The notes under the pieces were generated by a model. The model was not told the origin of the DNA. It saw only the letters and a program-made list of their open reading frames with translations, and did not search any database. Both the position numbers and the translations under genes were made by a program. A DNA stretch of 64,000 nucleotides. Source: DASQFI01 sp035633215. GTDB lineage: Bacteria > Acidobacteriota > Vicinamibacteria > Vicinamibacterales > SCN-69-37. This document shows positions 41,218-49,478 of the stretch, piece by piece (positions within the stretch are counted from its first letter, which is position 1; every line of letters starts with the position of its first letter). The stretch is from positions 222,274 to 286,273 of the forward strand of contig DASQFI010000054.1 of assembly GCA_035633215.1 (NCBI GenBank), in the 5' to 3' direction.

Positions 41218-42657
41218 ATGCGTCGGGGTCCGGGTCCAATTTGCGTGGTGCTTTCGATCGTCGTTCTGGCCGCCGCCGTGCTCGGGCCAGTTCGGGCCAG
41301 CTCAGTCGCTGATGCGGCGTGGCCCCAGTTCCGCGGTCCGGCAGGCGCCGGCGTTCTCGACGGCGCGAAGCTGCCGCTCGAATGGTCACCCTCCTCCAAC
41401 GTCGCATGGCGCGCGGACGTGCCCGGGCGCGGCTGGTCGTCGCCGGTTGCCTGGAAGGATCAGGTGTTCGTGACCTCGGCCATCAGCGCCGGGAGCTTCA
41501 AAGCCCCGTCGACCGGGATCTTCGGCAACGACTTCGCGGCCGAGCTGACGGCGCAAGGGCTGTCGCCCGAGGAGGTCATGAAACGGGTTTCGGCCCGGGA
41601 TCTCGAGTCCTCTGACGAGAGCGGGGAAGTGCGCTACATGGTGTACGCGTTCGACAGCGCGACCGGACGCGTGCGCTGGGAGCGCGAGGCGCACAAGGGC
41701 GCGCCATTCGGCGGACGGCATCGCAAGAACACCTTCGCGTCCGAGACGCCGGTCACCGACGGTCAACGGCTCTACGTGTATTTCGGGAACGTCGGGCTGT
41801 TCTGCTACGCGCTCGACGGCACGCCGATCTGGACGACGAAGTTCGAGCCGCAGCCGATGTACTTGAACTTCGGGACCGCGTCGTCGCCGGTCGTCCACGA
41901 CGGCCGCGTGTTCATTCTGCACGACAACGACGGCGTCTCATTCGTCGCCGCCGTCGACGCGCGCACGGGCAAGATTTTGTGGCGTGTCGCCGGCGACATG
42001 CCGGTGGCTCGCGGGTCTGGCTGGTCCACGCCGTTCGTCTGGACGCACGCGCAACGGACCGAGCTCGTCCTCATCAGGCGTCAGCATGCGGTGGCGTACA
42101 GTCTGGACGGCAAGGAACTCTGGCGCCTCCGCGGCCTGGTCGGCCAGTCGACTCCCAGCCCGGTCGCATCGGATGACATGCTTTACCTCAGCACCGGATC
42201 GCAGGGCGAATCGAACCGGCCGGTCTTCGCGGTCCGGGCCGGCGGAACAGGCGACATTTCCCCGGCCGCCGGCGAGACAACGAACAACTGGGTCGCGTGG
42301 TCACATCCCCGCGCCTCGGCGTACACGTCGTCGCCGCTCGTGTATCGCGGACGCGTCTACATCGTGAATGACAACGGCATTCTCCTGGTGCTTGATGCGA
42401 AGACCGGCGCCGAGATCTACAAAGCGCGTGTCGGCGGCGTCGGCAACACGTTCTCGGCGTCGCCCTGGGCCGTCGACGGGAAAGTGTTCTTCCTCAGCGA
42501 GGACGGCGTCACGTTCGGGATCGAGGCCGGCGACAAGTACGTCGAGTTGGCGAAGAACGATCTCGGCGAGATGAGCCTGGCGACGCCTGCGCTCGCCCCA
42601 GACGCGATGTTCGTTCGGACGATGACGAAGCTGTATCGGATTGCGGGCAGCCAGTAG
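41218..42657 (+). CDS. Secreted PQQ-like beta-propeller protein
   Basis: This 479-residue protein has a signal peptide (VVLSIVVLAAAVLGPVRAS) and a PQQ_2-type propeller with WPQFRGPAGAGV at the start, AFDSATGRVRWEREA, AVDARTGKILWRVAG, SLDGKELWRLRG and VLDAKTGAEIYKARV. The opening WPQFRGP is the common beginning of outer-membrane PQQ-like repeat proteins. Catalysis is not expected from sequence alone. Such proteins may bind ligands or act as structural partners. It is divergent from the S9 peptidase by 79 bp and shares its domain type with the gene at 36983, though the overall similarity is low. Confidence 0.85.
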   Translation: MRRGPGPICVVLSIVVLAAAVLGPVRASSVADAAWPQFRGPAGAGVLDGAKLPLEWSPSSNVAWRADVPGRGWSSPVAWKDQVFVTSAISAGSFKAPSTGIFGNDFAAELTAQGLSPEEVMKRVSARDLESSDESGEVRYMVYAFDSATGRVRWEREAHKGAPFGGRHRKNTFASETPVTDGQRLYVYFGNVGLFCYALDGTPIWTTKFEPQPMYLNFGTASSPVVHDGRVFILHDNDGVSFVAAVDARTGKILWRVAGDMPVARGSGWSTPFVWTHAQRTELVLIRRQHAVAYSLDGKELWRLRGLVGQSTPSPVASDDMLYLSTGSQGESNRPVFAVRAGGTGDISPAAGETTNNWVAWSHPRASAYTSSPLVYRGRVYIVNDNGILLVLDAKTGAEIYKARVGGVGNTFSASPWAVDGKVFFLSEDGVTFGIEAGDKYVELAKNDLGEMSLATPALAPDAMFVRTMTKLYRIAGSQ

Positions 42658-42668
42658 GGCCCAGGGCC

Positions 42669-42703
42669 CCCGCCTTCGCTCTGTCGAGCTTCGGCGGGCA
42701 AGC
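42669..42703. repeat. CCCGCC...GGCGGG palindrome, dispersed family member
   Basis: CCCGCC-TTC-GCTC-TGTC-GAGC-TTC-GGCGGG (42669-42698) is a near-perfect palindrome followed by CAAGC. Its reverse complement matches 22272-22306 (GCTTGCCCGCCG-AGC-CGA-AG-GCGAAGGCGGG in both). It lies between a stop codon and a convergent gene end and may double as a terminator. Confidence 0.75.
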
Positions 42704-42719
42704 AAGCCTCCAGCCTCAG

Positions 42720-43172
42720 CTACTTCACCACCGCGCCAGTTACCTTGACCTGATATTTCTTGCCGAAGTCCGAGGCGGTCGGCTGCGCGGCCAACTGTTC
42801 CCTGGCGGCCTCATTGCCTTCCTTGTCGGCGGCATCGATGCGCTGAAACACGCCTTCGGCCGACGCGCGTTTGCCGCGCGCCGCGATCGGGAACGTGATG
42901 GCGCCGTCGTGATCGACCTTGAAGCGTACGGTCTGTTTGGAGTCGGCTGAATCGGCCAACGCCATCCAGCACCCCATCTCCTCGCAGACCGCGGTCACGA
43001 CGCCGTCGAGCCTGACCGGCTTGCCGACGAACTTCTCTGGGTCCGCGTAGAGCACGGCAATCGAGGTCGGCTCAGTGAGTTTCACACCGGCCCCGAGTGT
43101 CTGGTCGGCCGAGAACGGCGGTGCGGTCAGGGCAATCACGGCAAGGGCGGTCAATACGCGCATGCGTAGCAT
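42720..43172 (-). CDS. DUF4920-like exported protein
   Basis: The protein has 150 residues, or 147 if started at the internal ATG 43163. It has a signal peptide (RVLTALAVIALTAPPFSA). The mature domain carries KFVGKPVRLDGVVTAVCEEMGCWMALAD, the Cys-containing core of DUF4920 (shown in part), and ends KKYQVKVTGAVVK. DUF4920 proteins have an OB-like fold and are often near metal or redox functions, but their role is unknown. The two cysteines four residues apart (CEEMGC) could bind metal. Its start is only 17-29 bp from the start of the divergent DUF1684 gene. Confidence 0.82.
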   Translation of the reverse strand: MLRMRVLTALAVIALTAPPFSADQTLGAGVKLTEPTSIAVLYADPEKFVGKPVRLDGVVTAVCEEMGCWMALADSADSKQTVRFKVDHDGAITFPIAARGKRASAEGVFQRIDAADKEGNEAAREQLAAQPTASDFGKKYQVKVTGAVVK

Positions 43173-43201
43173 TATCGCCCGGCGGCGGTATGCTGGTCGA
43201 C

Positions 43202-44143
43202 ATGCGGAGACTGTTCGTGGCGACGACCGCCTTCGCCCTCATGTCGCTCGGCTCGAGCGCCTGCGCGCGCGCGCCGGAGCCTCCGCCGCCGCTGACGCCT
43301 GAGGTTGTGAAAGAGATCGAGGCGTGGCGGACGAAACATGAAGTCGACTATCGCCGCGACTGGGTGACGATTGCCGGGCTGCACGATCTCAAGGCCGGGC
43401 CCAATACCGCCGGCAGCGCTGCGGGCAACGACATCCATCTCCCGGCGTCGCTGCCGGCGACGCTCGGCCGATTCGTCCTCGAGGGACAGCGCGTCCGGTT
43501 CGAGCCGGCGAAGAACGCCGGCGTCATGCTCAAGGACAAGCCGGTCACGGCGCCCATCGATTTGAAAGACGACGGCGGGCCGGGCGCGGATGAGCTGCTC
43601 GCCGGGACTGTCCGGCTCGTCGTGCACGTGAGCGGCGAGCGACGATCGATTCGCGTGCGCGATCCGAACGGCGAGCTCGCGCGCGGTTTCCTCGGGTTCA
43701 CCTGGTTTCCGATCGACGCGCAGTACCGCGTCACCGGACGCTTCATCAGGGACGCCGAGCCGCGAAAGCTCTCGGTCGTCAACACGTTTGGCGACCTGGA
43801 CACGTACTCGACCGAGGGCGTCGTCGAATTCACGCTGCACGGGCAGACGCTTCGACTCCGTCCGTTCACGACACGGCCGAAACGCTTCTACTTCGTCTTC
43901 CGCGACGCGTCGGGCGGGCAGGAGACGTACGAGGCGGCGCGATTCGTCTATTCGAATCTGCTCGACGACGGGACGACCGTGATCGACTTCAATCAGGCGT
44001 ACAACCCGCCCTGCGCGTTCAATCCGTATACGACGTGTCCGATCCCCCTCAAGGAGAACCGGCTGCCGGTCAAGATCCTCGCCGGCGAGAAGGCGTATCC
44101 GGTGCACGTGCCGCTGCCGCAGCGCCCGACGGGGGGTCAATGA
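43202..44143 (+). CDS. DUF1684 lipoprotein
   Basis: The protein has 313 residues from ATG 43202, or 317 from ATG 43190. The N-terminus (RRLFVATTAFALMSLGSSAC) looks like a lipoprotein signal with the lipid-bearing Cys at about residue 20. The DUF1684 signature is clear: EIEAWRTKHEVDYRRDWVTIAGLHDL near the start (given by its ends, residues about 36-60), GFTWFPIDAQYRVTGRF, and the C-terminal DFNQAYNPPCAFNPYTTCPIP. The function of DUF1684 is unknown. Its stop overlaps the ATG of the next gene as ATGA, so the two lipoproteins are probably co-translated. Confidence 0.88.
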   Translation: MRRLFVATTAFALMSLGSSACARAPEPPPPLTPEVVKEIEAWRTKHEVDYRRDWVTIAGLHDLKAGPNTAGSAAGNDIHLPASLPATLGRFVLEGQRVRFEPAKNAGVMLKDKPVTAPIDLKDDGGPGADELLAGTVRLVVHVSGERRSIRVRDPNGELARGFLGFTWFPIDAQYRVTGRFIRDAEPRKLSVVNTFGDLDTYSTEGVVEFTLHGQTLRLRPFTTRPKRFYFVFRDASGGQETYEAARFVYSNLLDDGTTVIDFNQAYNPPCAFNPYTTCPIPLKENRLPVKILAGEKAYPVHVPLPQRPTGGQ

Positions 44144-45834
44144 GAGGGCGGACACACATTGCCGACGCTAAAGGGTCGGCCTCCATCTGTGCGGTCACCT
44201 GTGCGGTCGCGCTGACCTTTGCGGTGGCGGCGTGCGGCGGGCGCGAGCCTGCGTCCTCGACGCCCGGCACGTACACCGATCTTGTCGCGCTGTTCAAGGA
44301 CTGGCGTGCATTTCAGGCGCCGGCGCTCGTGAACGGCGTTCCGGACTATCGGGCGGAGGCGATGGCCGCGCAGCACCGCGAGCTCGCGAACTACCGACGC
44401 CGGCTGGTCGCGATCGACCCATCGGCCTGGCCGATTCCGCAGCAGGTGGACTACCACATCGTGCGCGCGGAGATGAACGGACTCGACTTCGATCACCGCG
44501 TGCTCCGGCCGTGGGCCAACGATCCGGCGTTCTACGTGGCTGCGTTCGGCTCCGAGAGCGACCAGCCGGCGCGTGAGGGGCACTTCGCGCGCGGATCGGT
44601 CGAGCTCTGGAAGTACGCGTGGCCGCTCGACGAGGCGAGCGTCACCGAGATCCGCGCGGGTCTGGCCGCCATTCCGCCGTTGCTCGATCAGGCGCGGGTC
44701 AACCTGGTGGGCACCGGCCAGGATCTCTGGACGTTTGGCACGCGGCAGGTTCGCGCACAGAGCACGGAGCTGCAGCGGCTGGGTGCGCGGCTCGCCGAGG
44801 CCGGGCCGAAAGAGCTCGTTCCCGACGTCGAGCGCGCGCGCGCCGCGACCGACGCCTTCGCGGCCTGGCTGGACAACCAGACGCCGTCCAAGACCGGACC
44901 GTCAGGCATCGGGATCGAGAACTACGACTGGTATCTCCGAAATGTCGAGCTTCTGCCGTACACGTGGCAGGACGAATTGACGCTGATGGAGCGGGAGCTC
45001 GCCCGCGCGCACACCGCACTCGCGCTCGAGGAATTGCGCAACGCCAGTCAGCCGCCGTCGACGCCGATTGCCTCGGCCGACGAGTACGAGAAGCGCGCGC
45101 AGGCGGCGGTGACCGATTACATGCTCTTTCTCAAGGAGCACGATCTCCTGGCGATCCGCGACTACATGGATCCGGCGATTCGGGCGCGCCTCGGCCGGTA
45201 TTCCGCCGGACCACGCGAGTTCTTCGGCGAGGTCGACCATCACGACCCGCAGGTCATGCGTACGCACGGCTATCACTGGTTCGACAAGGCGCGCATGGCC
45301 CACGAGCCGCACGCCAGCCCCGTTCGACGTGGGCCGCTCCTCTACAACATTTTCATCACGCGCACCGAAGGGCACGCCACCGGCTGGGAGGAGATGATGC
45401 TCGAGGCCGGCATGTTCGATCGGCGCCCGCGGTCGCGTGAGCTGATCTACATCCTGCTGGCCCAGCGCGCCGCGCGCGCCCAGGGCGACCTTCGTATGCA
45501 CGCCCGCCAGGCCACGCTCGAGCAGGCCGCGGCCTTCACGGCCGCGAACACGCCGCGCGGCTGGCTGAGCCTCGAAGGCAATCTCGTCCGCGCCGAGCAG
45601 CACCTGTATCTGCGCCAGCCCGCTTACGGCACGAGCTACCTGATCGGCAAGATCCAGATCGAGCGGCTGCTCGCCGATCGCCGGAGGCAGCTCGGCGCCG
45701 GGTTCACGATGCGGCGTTTCATGGACGAGTTCGACGCCGCGGGCCTCATTCCGATCTCGCTCATCAGGTGGGAGCTCACCGGGCAGATTCCGGACGACCT
45801 CAGATCCGTGCTCGCGGGCCCGCACGGAAAATGA
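44140..45834 (+). CDS. DUF885-like lipoprotein without the usual metal motif
   Basis: The 564-residue protein has a lipoprotein signal (ICAVTCAVALTFAVAACGG), then a largely helical domain of the DUF885 type. DUF885 proteins resemble zinc carboxypeptidases and normally carry HExxPGHxxQ followed by EGW. Here the region with TRTEGHATGWEEMMLEAGMF keeps only the EGxxxGWxE part, and no HExxPGH was found, so catalysis may be lost or altered. The C-terminus has EQHLYLRQPAYGTSYLIGK and GLIPISLIRWEL, as in the family. The ATG overlaps the DUF1684 stop by 4 bp. A simple-repeat foldback begins right after the stop. Confidence 0.8.
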   Translation: MRGRTHIADAKGSASICAVTCAVALTFAVAACGGREPASSTPGTYTDLVALFKDWRAFQAPALVNGVPDYRAEAMAAQHRELANYRRRLVAIDPSAWPIPQQVDYHIVRAEMNGLDFDHRVLRPWANDPAFYVAAFGSESDQPAREGHFARGSVELWKYAWPLDEASVTEIRAGLAAIPPLLDQARVNLVGTGQDLWTFGTRQVRAQSTELQRLGARLAEAGPKELVPDVERARAATDAFAAWLDNQTPSKTGPSGIGIENYDWYLRNVELLPYTWQDELTLMERELARAHTALALEELRNASQPPSTPIASADEYEKRAQAAVTDYMLFLKEHDLLAIRDYMDPAIRARLGRYSAGPREFFGEVDHHDPQVMRTHGYHWFDKARMAHEPHASPVRRGPLLYNIFITRTEGHATGWEEMMLEAGMFDRRPRSRELIYILLAQRAARAQGDLRMHARQATLEQAAAFTAANTPRGWLSLEGNLVRAEQHLYLRQPAYGTSYLIGKIQIERLLADRRRQLGAGFTMRRFMDEFDAAGLIPISLIRWELTGQIPDDLRSVLAGPHGK

Positions 45835-45841
45835 AGAAAGA

Positions 45842-46036
45842 ATCGCTCTATCGCCCTATCGATCTATCGATCTATCGATCTATCGATCTATTTATCTATC
45901 GATCTATTGGACACCTTCGCGCTGACGCGCGGCGTGAATTGCTCATTACGAAAGACATCGCCCGTCCGGAAAAACGAAGGCCGGGGCGCCAGCCCCGGCC
46001 AGGTTCTTCAATAGATCGATAGACCGATAGAGCGAT
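45842..46036. repeat. Long foldback of ATCGATCT-type octamers with GC hairpin
   Basis: The left arm (45842-45867) and the right arm (46011-46036) pair at 24 of 26 positions. The left side continues as an 8-bp tandem repeat (TATCGATC units, to about 45908). Near the middle lies a perfect 9-bp stem, GGCCGGGGC-GCCA-GCCCCGGCC (45979-46000). It separates the DUF885 gene from a convergent gene and so may end both transcripts. An apparent reading frame through it is just the repeat translated. Confidence 0.88.
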
Positions 46037-46053
46037 CTTTCAATCCCTACCGG

Positions 46054-48348
46054 CTACCGCACGACCCAGCGCTGCGCATCGTCACGCAGCGAACCGGTGT
46101 CGATCGGGGGCTCGTTCGGCGGCAGCGACCGGTGGTATTCGACGAGCGGCCGGTCGTCGGTGAGGATCAGCCCCGGACCGAGGAACGCGCGAAGCTGTTC
46201 AGGGCCGGCCGTGTACTGTCCCAGCAGGCTCTCGAACGACGTGATGTCGATGAGCGACAACGCCGAGCGTGTCGCCGGCCGCGACAGTTTCTCTTCGAAC
46301 GCGCGCGCGTCGAGCTGCAGCGGCTCGGTCGTCCCGACGAGCAGTGCGCCGTTGGCCCACGCTGTCGCATGCGGAAACGCCGTCAGGAACGTCCGGACGA
46401 TCAGTTTGTATTCGCTGGCGGGACGAATGCCGACCCACTGCATCATGACGCCGTGCGGCGCCAGCGCCCGCCGCGCCAGTCGAAAGTACTCAACCGAATA
46501 CAGGTTGCCGGCGCCCGCATGGATCGGCTGAATGATGTCGGCCGTGATGATGTCGTAGCGCTCGTGCGTCGTCGTCAGGTAGTTCCGGCCGTCGTCGATG
46601 CGCAGCCGGACGTTGGGCCGATTGACGACGTCTTCGTTGACATGGCGAAACAACGCCGCGCCGCGGACGACCGAGTCGCTGAGCTCGACGATGTCCATGG
46701 TCAGCCCGTCGGTCAGGCTCACGGCGCCCGCGGTCACGCCGCCGCCGAGCCCAATCACGAGTGCGCGTCCCGGCGCGCGATGAATCGCGACCGGCAGCAG
46801 GCCGATCTGCCGGTGCAGGGTCACCATCGCGTACGAATCGTTGGCCTGGTGCAGACCATCGAGATAGAGCACGGTGCCGCCGGGGCGGCGATACACGCCG
46901 ACGGTTGTCTGCCGGCCTTCCTCCAGGAACAGCGGGCGCTCGCCCGGCGGGACGCGCTGGCCCTGCACCGCCGACAGGGGATTCGGCAGCACACGCACCG
47001 CCGCGACGAAGAGGACCAGCACCGTCGCGACCGCGACGAGCCGCTGACGAAGACCAGAGGCGGCCGACCAGAGCAAGGCGAGACCGGCTGACGCGAACGC
47101 CGCCGCCAGGATGATCACGCTGATCCGGCTGCCGAAGGCGGGCAGCAACCCGAAGCCTGCCGCGAGCGATCCGGCAATCGCGCCCCCGACGTTGAGCGCG
47201 TAGAGCGTCGCGACGCGCGCCGCGCTGTCGTTCGACCGTTCGTGGTGCTCGCCGGTCCATGCCCGCACGCCCAGTGGAAACGCCAGGCCCATCGCGAGCG
47301 CCGGCGGCAGGATCACGAAGAGCGACGCCACATGGTCGGAGCTCCGCAGCCGGCCCGCATGGTAGCCGTGAAGGTAGAACGCGAGCGAGGCAAGGGTCAG
47401 CAGCCCCGTCGCAATCTGTGCCATGCCGAAGGCCCGCACGTAGTGCCAGCGGCGGGCGAGCAGCGGTCCGGCAAGGGCGCTGCCCAGCGCGATGCCCAGC
47501 AGCACGGTCGCGAGCATCGTGGTGAAGGCGTACGTCGTCGCGTTCACCACCAGGACGAGCACCCGAAACCACACCACTTCCAGGGCAAGCGCCGCGAAGC
47601 CCGACACCGCGAACACGATCGGCACCAGTTGGCGCCGGGAATCGCGCCCTGCGATCGCTGCTGGTTCGGCGGCTGGTCTCCTGGAGGCTTCCGCGCGACG
47701 CGAGAGCGCCAGCGCCGAGAGGCCGACGATGCCGTTCAGCGCCGCGGCGATTCGAAAGCTGGTTGCGATGCCGAAGTCACCGACGAGGACGTAGCCGGCG
47801 AGCAGCGCGCCGGTAATGGCGCCCGCGGTGTTGGTCGCGTACAGCACGCCGACCGCACGAGCCACGAGCGCGCCTTCTGTCAGCGACGAGCGCACGACGA
47901 GCGGCAGCGTGGCGCCCATCAGCGACGTCGGCACGATCAGCACGGCCGCGGCGCACAGCACCCGCGCCACGGTGATCGCCCACGCGTGATCGCCGAGCCG
48001 GTCGTAGACGAGCGGCCACACATGCCCGATCGCGCCGAGCGCCCACGGCGTCGACAACGCGGCGATCCCGATCGTGATCTCGACCGCGCCGAACCAGGCG
48101 AGCGGATTCCGCACGCGTCTGGTGAGCCGGCCGGCGAGCATCGTCCCAAGCGCGAGCCCGCCCATGAACGACGCGAGCACCGTACTGGCCGCGTAGATCG
48201 TGACGCCAAACACCAGCGACAGCAGGCGCAGCCAGAGCGATTGGTAAATGAGGCCGCTGATACCGGAGAAGAAGAAGAGGGCGGCGAGCGGAACGAGAAC
48301 ACCACGCCGTTGGACGAGGGCTCCCCGGCCCGGCGAAACGGTCGCCAT
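46054..48348 (-). CDS. Membrane protein fused to a spermidine-synthase-like domain
   Basis: The 764-residue protein has about 12-14 hydrophobic segments in the first 480 residues, organised like a transporter (FFFSGISGLIYQSLWLRLLS at the start), and a C-terminal class I methyltransferase-fold domain. That domain carries GLGGGVTAGAVSLTDG, VELSDSVVRG, RIDDGRNYL and ITADIIQPIHAGAGNLYS, the spermidine-synthase pattern. Fused proteins of this kind are common in several phyla, but polyamine synthesis has not been shown for most. The catalytic Asp of true aminopropyl transferases corresponds to DIIQP here. ATG 48348 is the natural start. It is convergent with the DUF885 gene. Confidence 0.85.
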   Translation of the reverse strand: MATVSPGRGALVQRRGVLVPLAALFFFSGISGLIYQSLWLRLLSLVFGVTIYAASTVLASFMGGLALGTMLAGRLTRRVRNPLAWFGAVEITIGIAALSTPWALGAIGHVWPLVYDRLGDHAWAITVARVLCAAAVLIVPTSLMGATLPLVVRSSLTEGALVARAVGVLYATNTAGAITGALLAGYVLVGDFGIATSFRIAAALNGIVGLSALALSRRAEASRRPAAEPAAIAGRDSRRQLVPIVFAVSGFAALALEVVWFRVLVLVVNATTYAFTTMLATVLLGIALGSALAGPLLARRWHYVRAFGMAQIATGLLTLASLAFYLHGYHAGRLRSSDHVASLFVILPPALAMGLAFPLGVRAWTGEHHERSNDSAARVATLYALNVGGAIAGSLAAGFGLLPAFGSRISVIILAAAFASAGLALLWSAASGLRQRLVAVATVLVLFVAAVRVLPNPLSAVQGQRVPPGERPLFLEEGRQTTVGVYRRPGGTVLYLDGLHQANDSYAMVTLHRQIGLLPVAIHRAPGRALVIGLGGGVTAGAVSLTDGLTMDIVELSDSVVRGAALFRHVNEDVVNRPNVRLRIDDGRNYLTTTHERYDIITADIIQPIHAGAGNLYSVEYFRLARRALAPHGVMMQWVGIRPASEYKLIVRTFLTAFPHATAWANGALLVGTTEPLQLDARAFEEKLSRPATRSALSLIDITSFESLLGQYTAGPEQLRAFLGPGLILTDDRPLVEYHRSLPPNEPPIDTGSLRDDAQRWVVR

Positions 48349-48389
48349 TGGACGGGCGTCAGCGTACTACGGACGCTCGGCCGGCCGCC

Positions 48390-48851
48390 TCACGATTGAG
48401 GCACGCTCGCGGTGTACTGACCGAACACGGATTCCCGAAGAGCGAAGACCATGGCGACGTAAAAATAGCCCAGCGGCAGGATGACGATGACGCCGAGCAC
48501 GAAAACGGCTGCCGCCATGACGAGGTTCGCACTGACGATCGCCAACCATGCTGAAAAGAGAAGAAAGGTCACGATCATCCAGATCGGCGCGCGCAAAGCC
48601 CGCCGTCGGATTTCTTTCTCAGTCCGGCCGCCGATCCAGATCGTCGCCCAGACGGCAATGGGCGCGTACGGTATCCCGCCGTAGACCAATGAAACCAGGA
48701 GCAGCTGCAGGATGTTGTCGAGCGCCGTGCCGGTCGCTCGCAGTCCAAGACCGTGAACGATGACGACGGCCACGCCGGGCACGGCCAACGGCAACCAGAC
48801 GGCCAGGCGGTAGAAGGTCTGCACGCTCATGGCGTTCAGCGTTTTCAGCAT
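48390..48851 (-). CDS. Small integral membrane protein, unknown function
   Basis: The protein has 153 residues from ATG 48851, or 146 from ATG 48830. Four to five hydrophobic segments are clear: LAVWLPLAVPGVAVVIVHG, LLLVSLVYGGIPYAPIAV, MIVTFLLFSAWLAIVSANL and AAVFVLGVIVILPLGYFYV. A short basic loop, GGRTEKEIRRRALRAP, lies between the second and third and is probably cytoplasmic. I recognise no family. It ends 41 bp before the start of the spermidine-synthase-like fusion gene on the same strand, so they may be co-transcribed. Confidence 0.7.
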   Translation of the reverse strand: MLKTLNAMSVQTFYRLAVWLPLAVPGVAVVIVHGLGLRATGTALDNILQLLLVSLVYGGIPYAPIAVWATIWIGGRTEKEIRRRALRAPIWMIVTFLLFSAWLAIVSANLVMAAAVFVLGVIVILPLGYFYVAMVFALRESVFGQYTASVPQS

Positions 48852-48993
48852 CCAGCTCGTTCGCACCGCGCTGTGGTCCACCTTCGCGGCTGGAACTGAC
48901 GCAGCGCCGCTATGGTGGACAACCTTCGCGGCACCCTCGCATGACGCGGCTTGCCAACCGAAGCCGCGAGCGTAGCGAGCGCTTGGCTGAGGT

Positions 48994-49070
48994 TGGTGGG
49001 CCCCCCAGGATTCGAACCTGGGACCAACCGGTTATGAGCCGGCAGCTCTAGACCGCTGAGCTAGGGGCCC
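48994..49070 (-). tRNA. tRNA with anticodon CAU (Met elongator or Ile2)
   Basis: Read on the minus strand, the gene starts GGGCCCCTAGCTCAGCGG, has the anticodon stem-loop GCCGG-CTCATAA-CCGGT with anticodon CAU, and the T-loop TTCGAAT between CCAGG and CCTGG. It closes with GGGGCCC-A and an encoded CCA (48994-48996). The cloverleaf is complete. CAU with this acceptor stem could be elongator Met or the lysidine-modified Ile2. Directly 3' lies CCAACC...GGTTGG (48954-48959 and 48991-48996), a stem whose first bases are the CCA itself. Confidence 0.95.
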
Positions 49071-49478
49071 GACAGGGAACTTCGAACTTCGAACTGCGAA
49101 CTTAGCACTTAGAGCTTCGAGCGGGGAACTGCAAACCCGGGGCGTCGGTCAGCAAGCGCACCGGACACCACGAACCGGCGCCATGTAACGATTATCGGCC
49201 GTCGCTTCACGAATCCTGGGGACGCATGCTCCCGGGATGTAACTTCCTGGCCGATACAGTGTCCAAGAGTCTTGCGGCCGATCTGGTCTCGACAACGGCT
49301 GGCCTTCGCCTTGCACCGGGGCGGGCACCCAGCGGTTTGAGACCTTCACATGCTCCCCAGCGTGGAAACCCGGCGTCGAGCGCGTCCTGTCCAACGGACG
49401 CATTACGCGCCCCTGTGATCGTGGCAAGCAGGTACATTGGGTTCGGTATGCCGCGTCTGTCGGAGGAGCGAACTAGCT
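49071..49478. other. 408-bp gap between tRNA and propeller gene
   Basis: The first 50 bases (49078-49125) are degenerate GAACTTC-type repeats like those at 50631-50660 and 31735-31770. The remaining 350 bases show no credible reading frame, no recognised riboswitch and no repeat of note apart from a small stem GCGTCC...GGACGC (49382-49401). TACATT at 49433-49438 may be a -10 box, but no good -35 was seen. A decayed gene cannot be excluded. Confidence 0.5.

Noticed and set aside
45768..46022. Small frame encoding repeats of YRSIDL type
   Set aside because: It is a translation of the TATCGATC octamer array and starts inside the DUF885 gene in a different frame.
49210..49221. CGAATCCTGGGG, identical to 12 bases of the tRNA T-arm, as a possible attachment site
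   Set aside because: It is in inverted orientation to the tRNA and lies on its 5' side. No integrase or island border is present. Chance similarity is likely.
49130..49478. Riboswitch or small RNA upstream of the secreted propeller gene
   Set aside because: I compared it by eye with common classes (cobalamin, TPP, glycine, c-di-GMP) and found no matching core. There is no terminator-like end.
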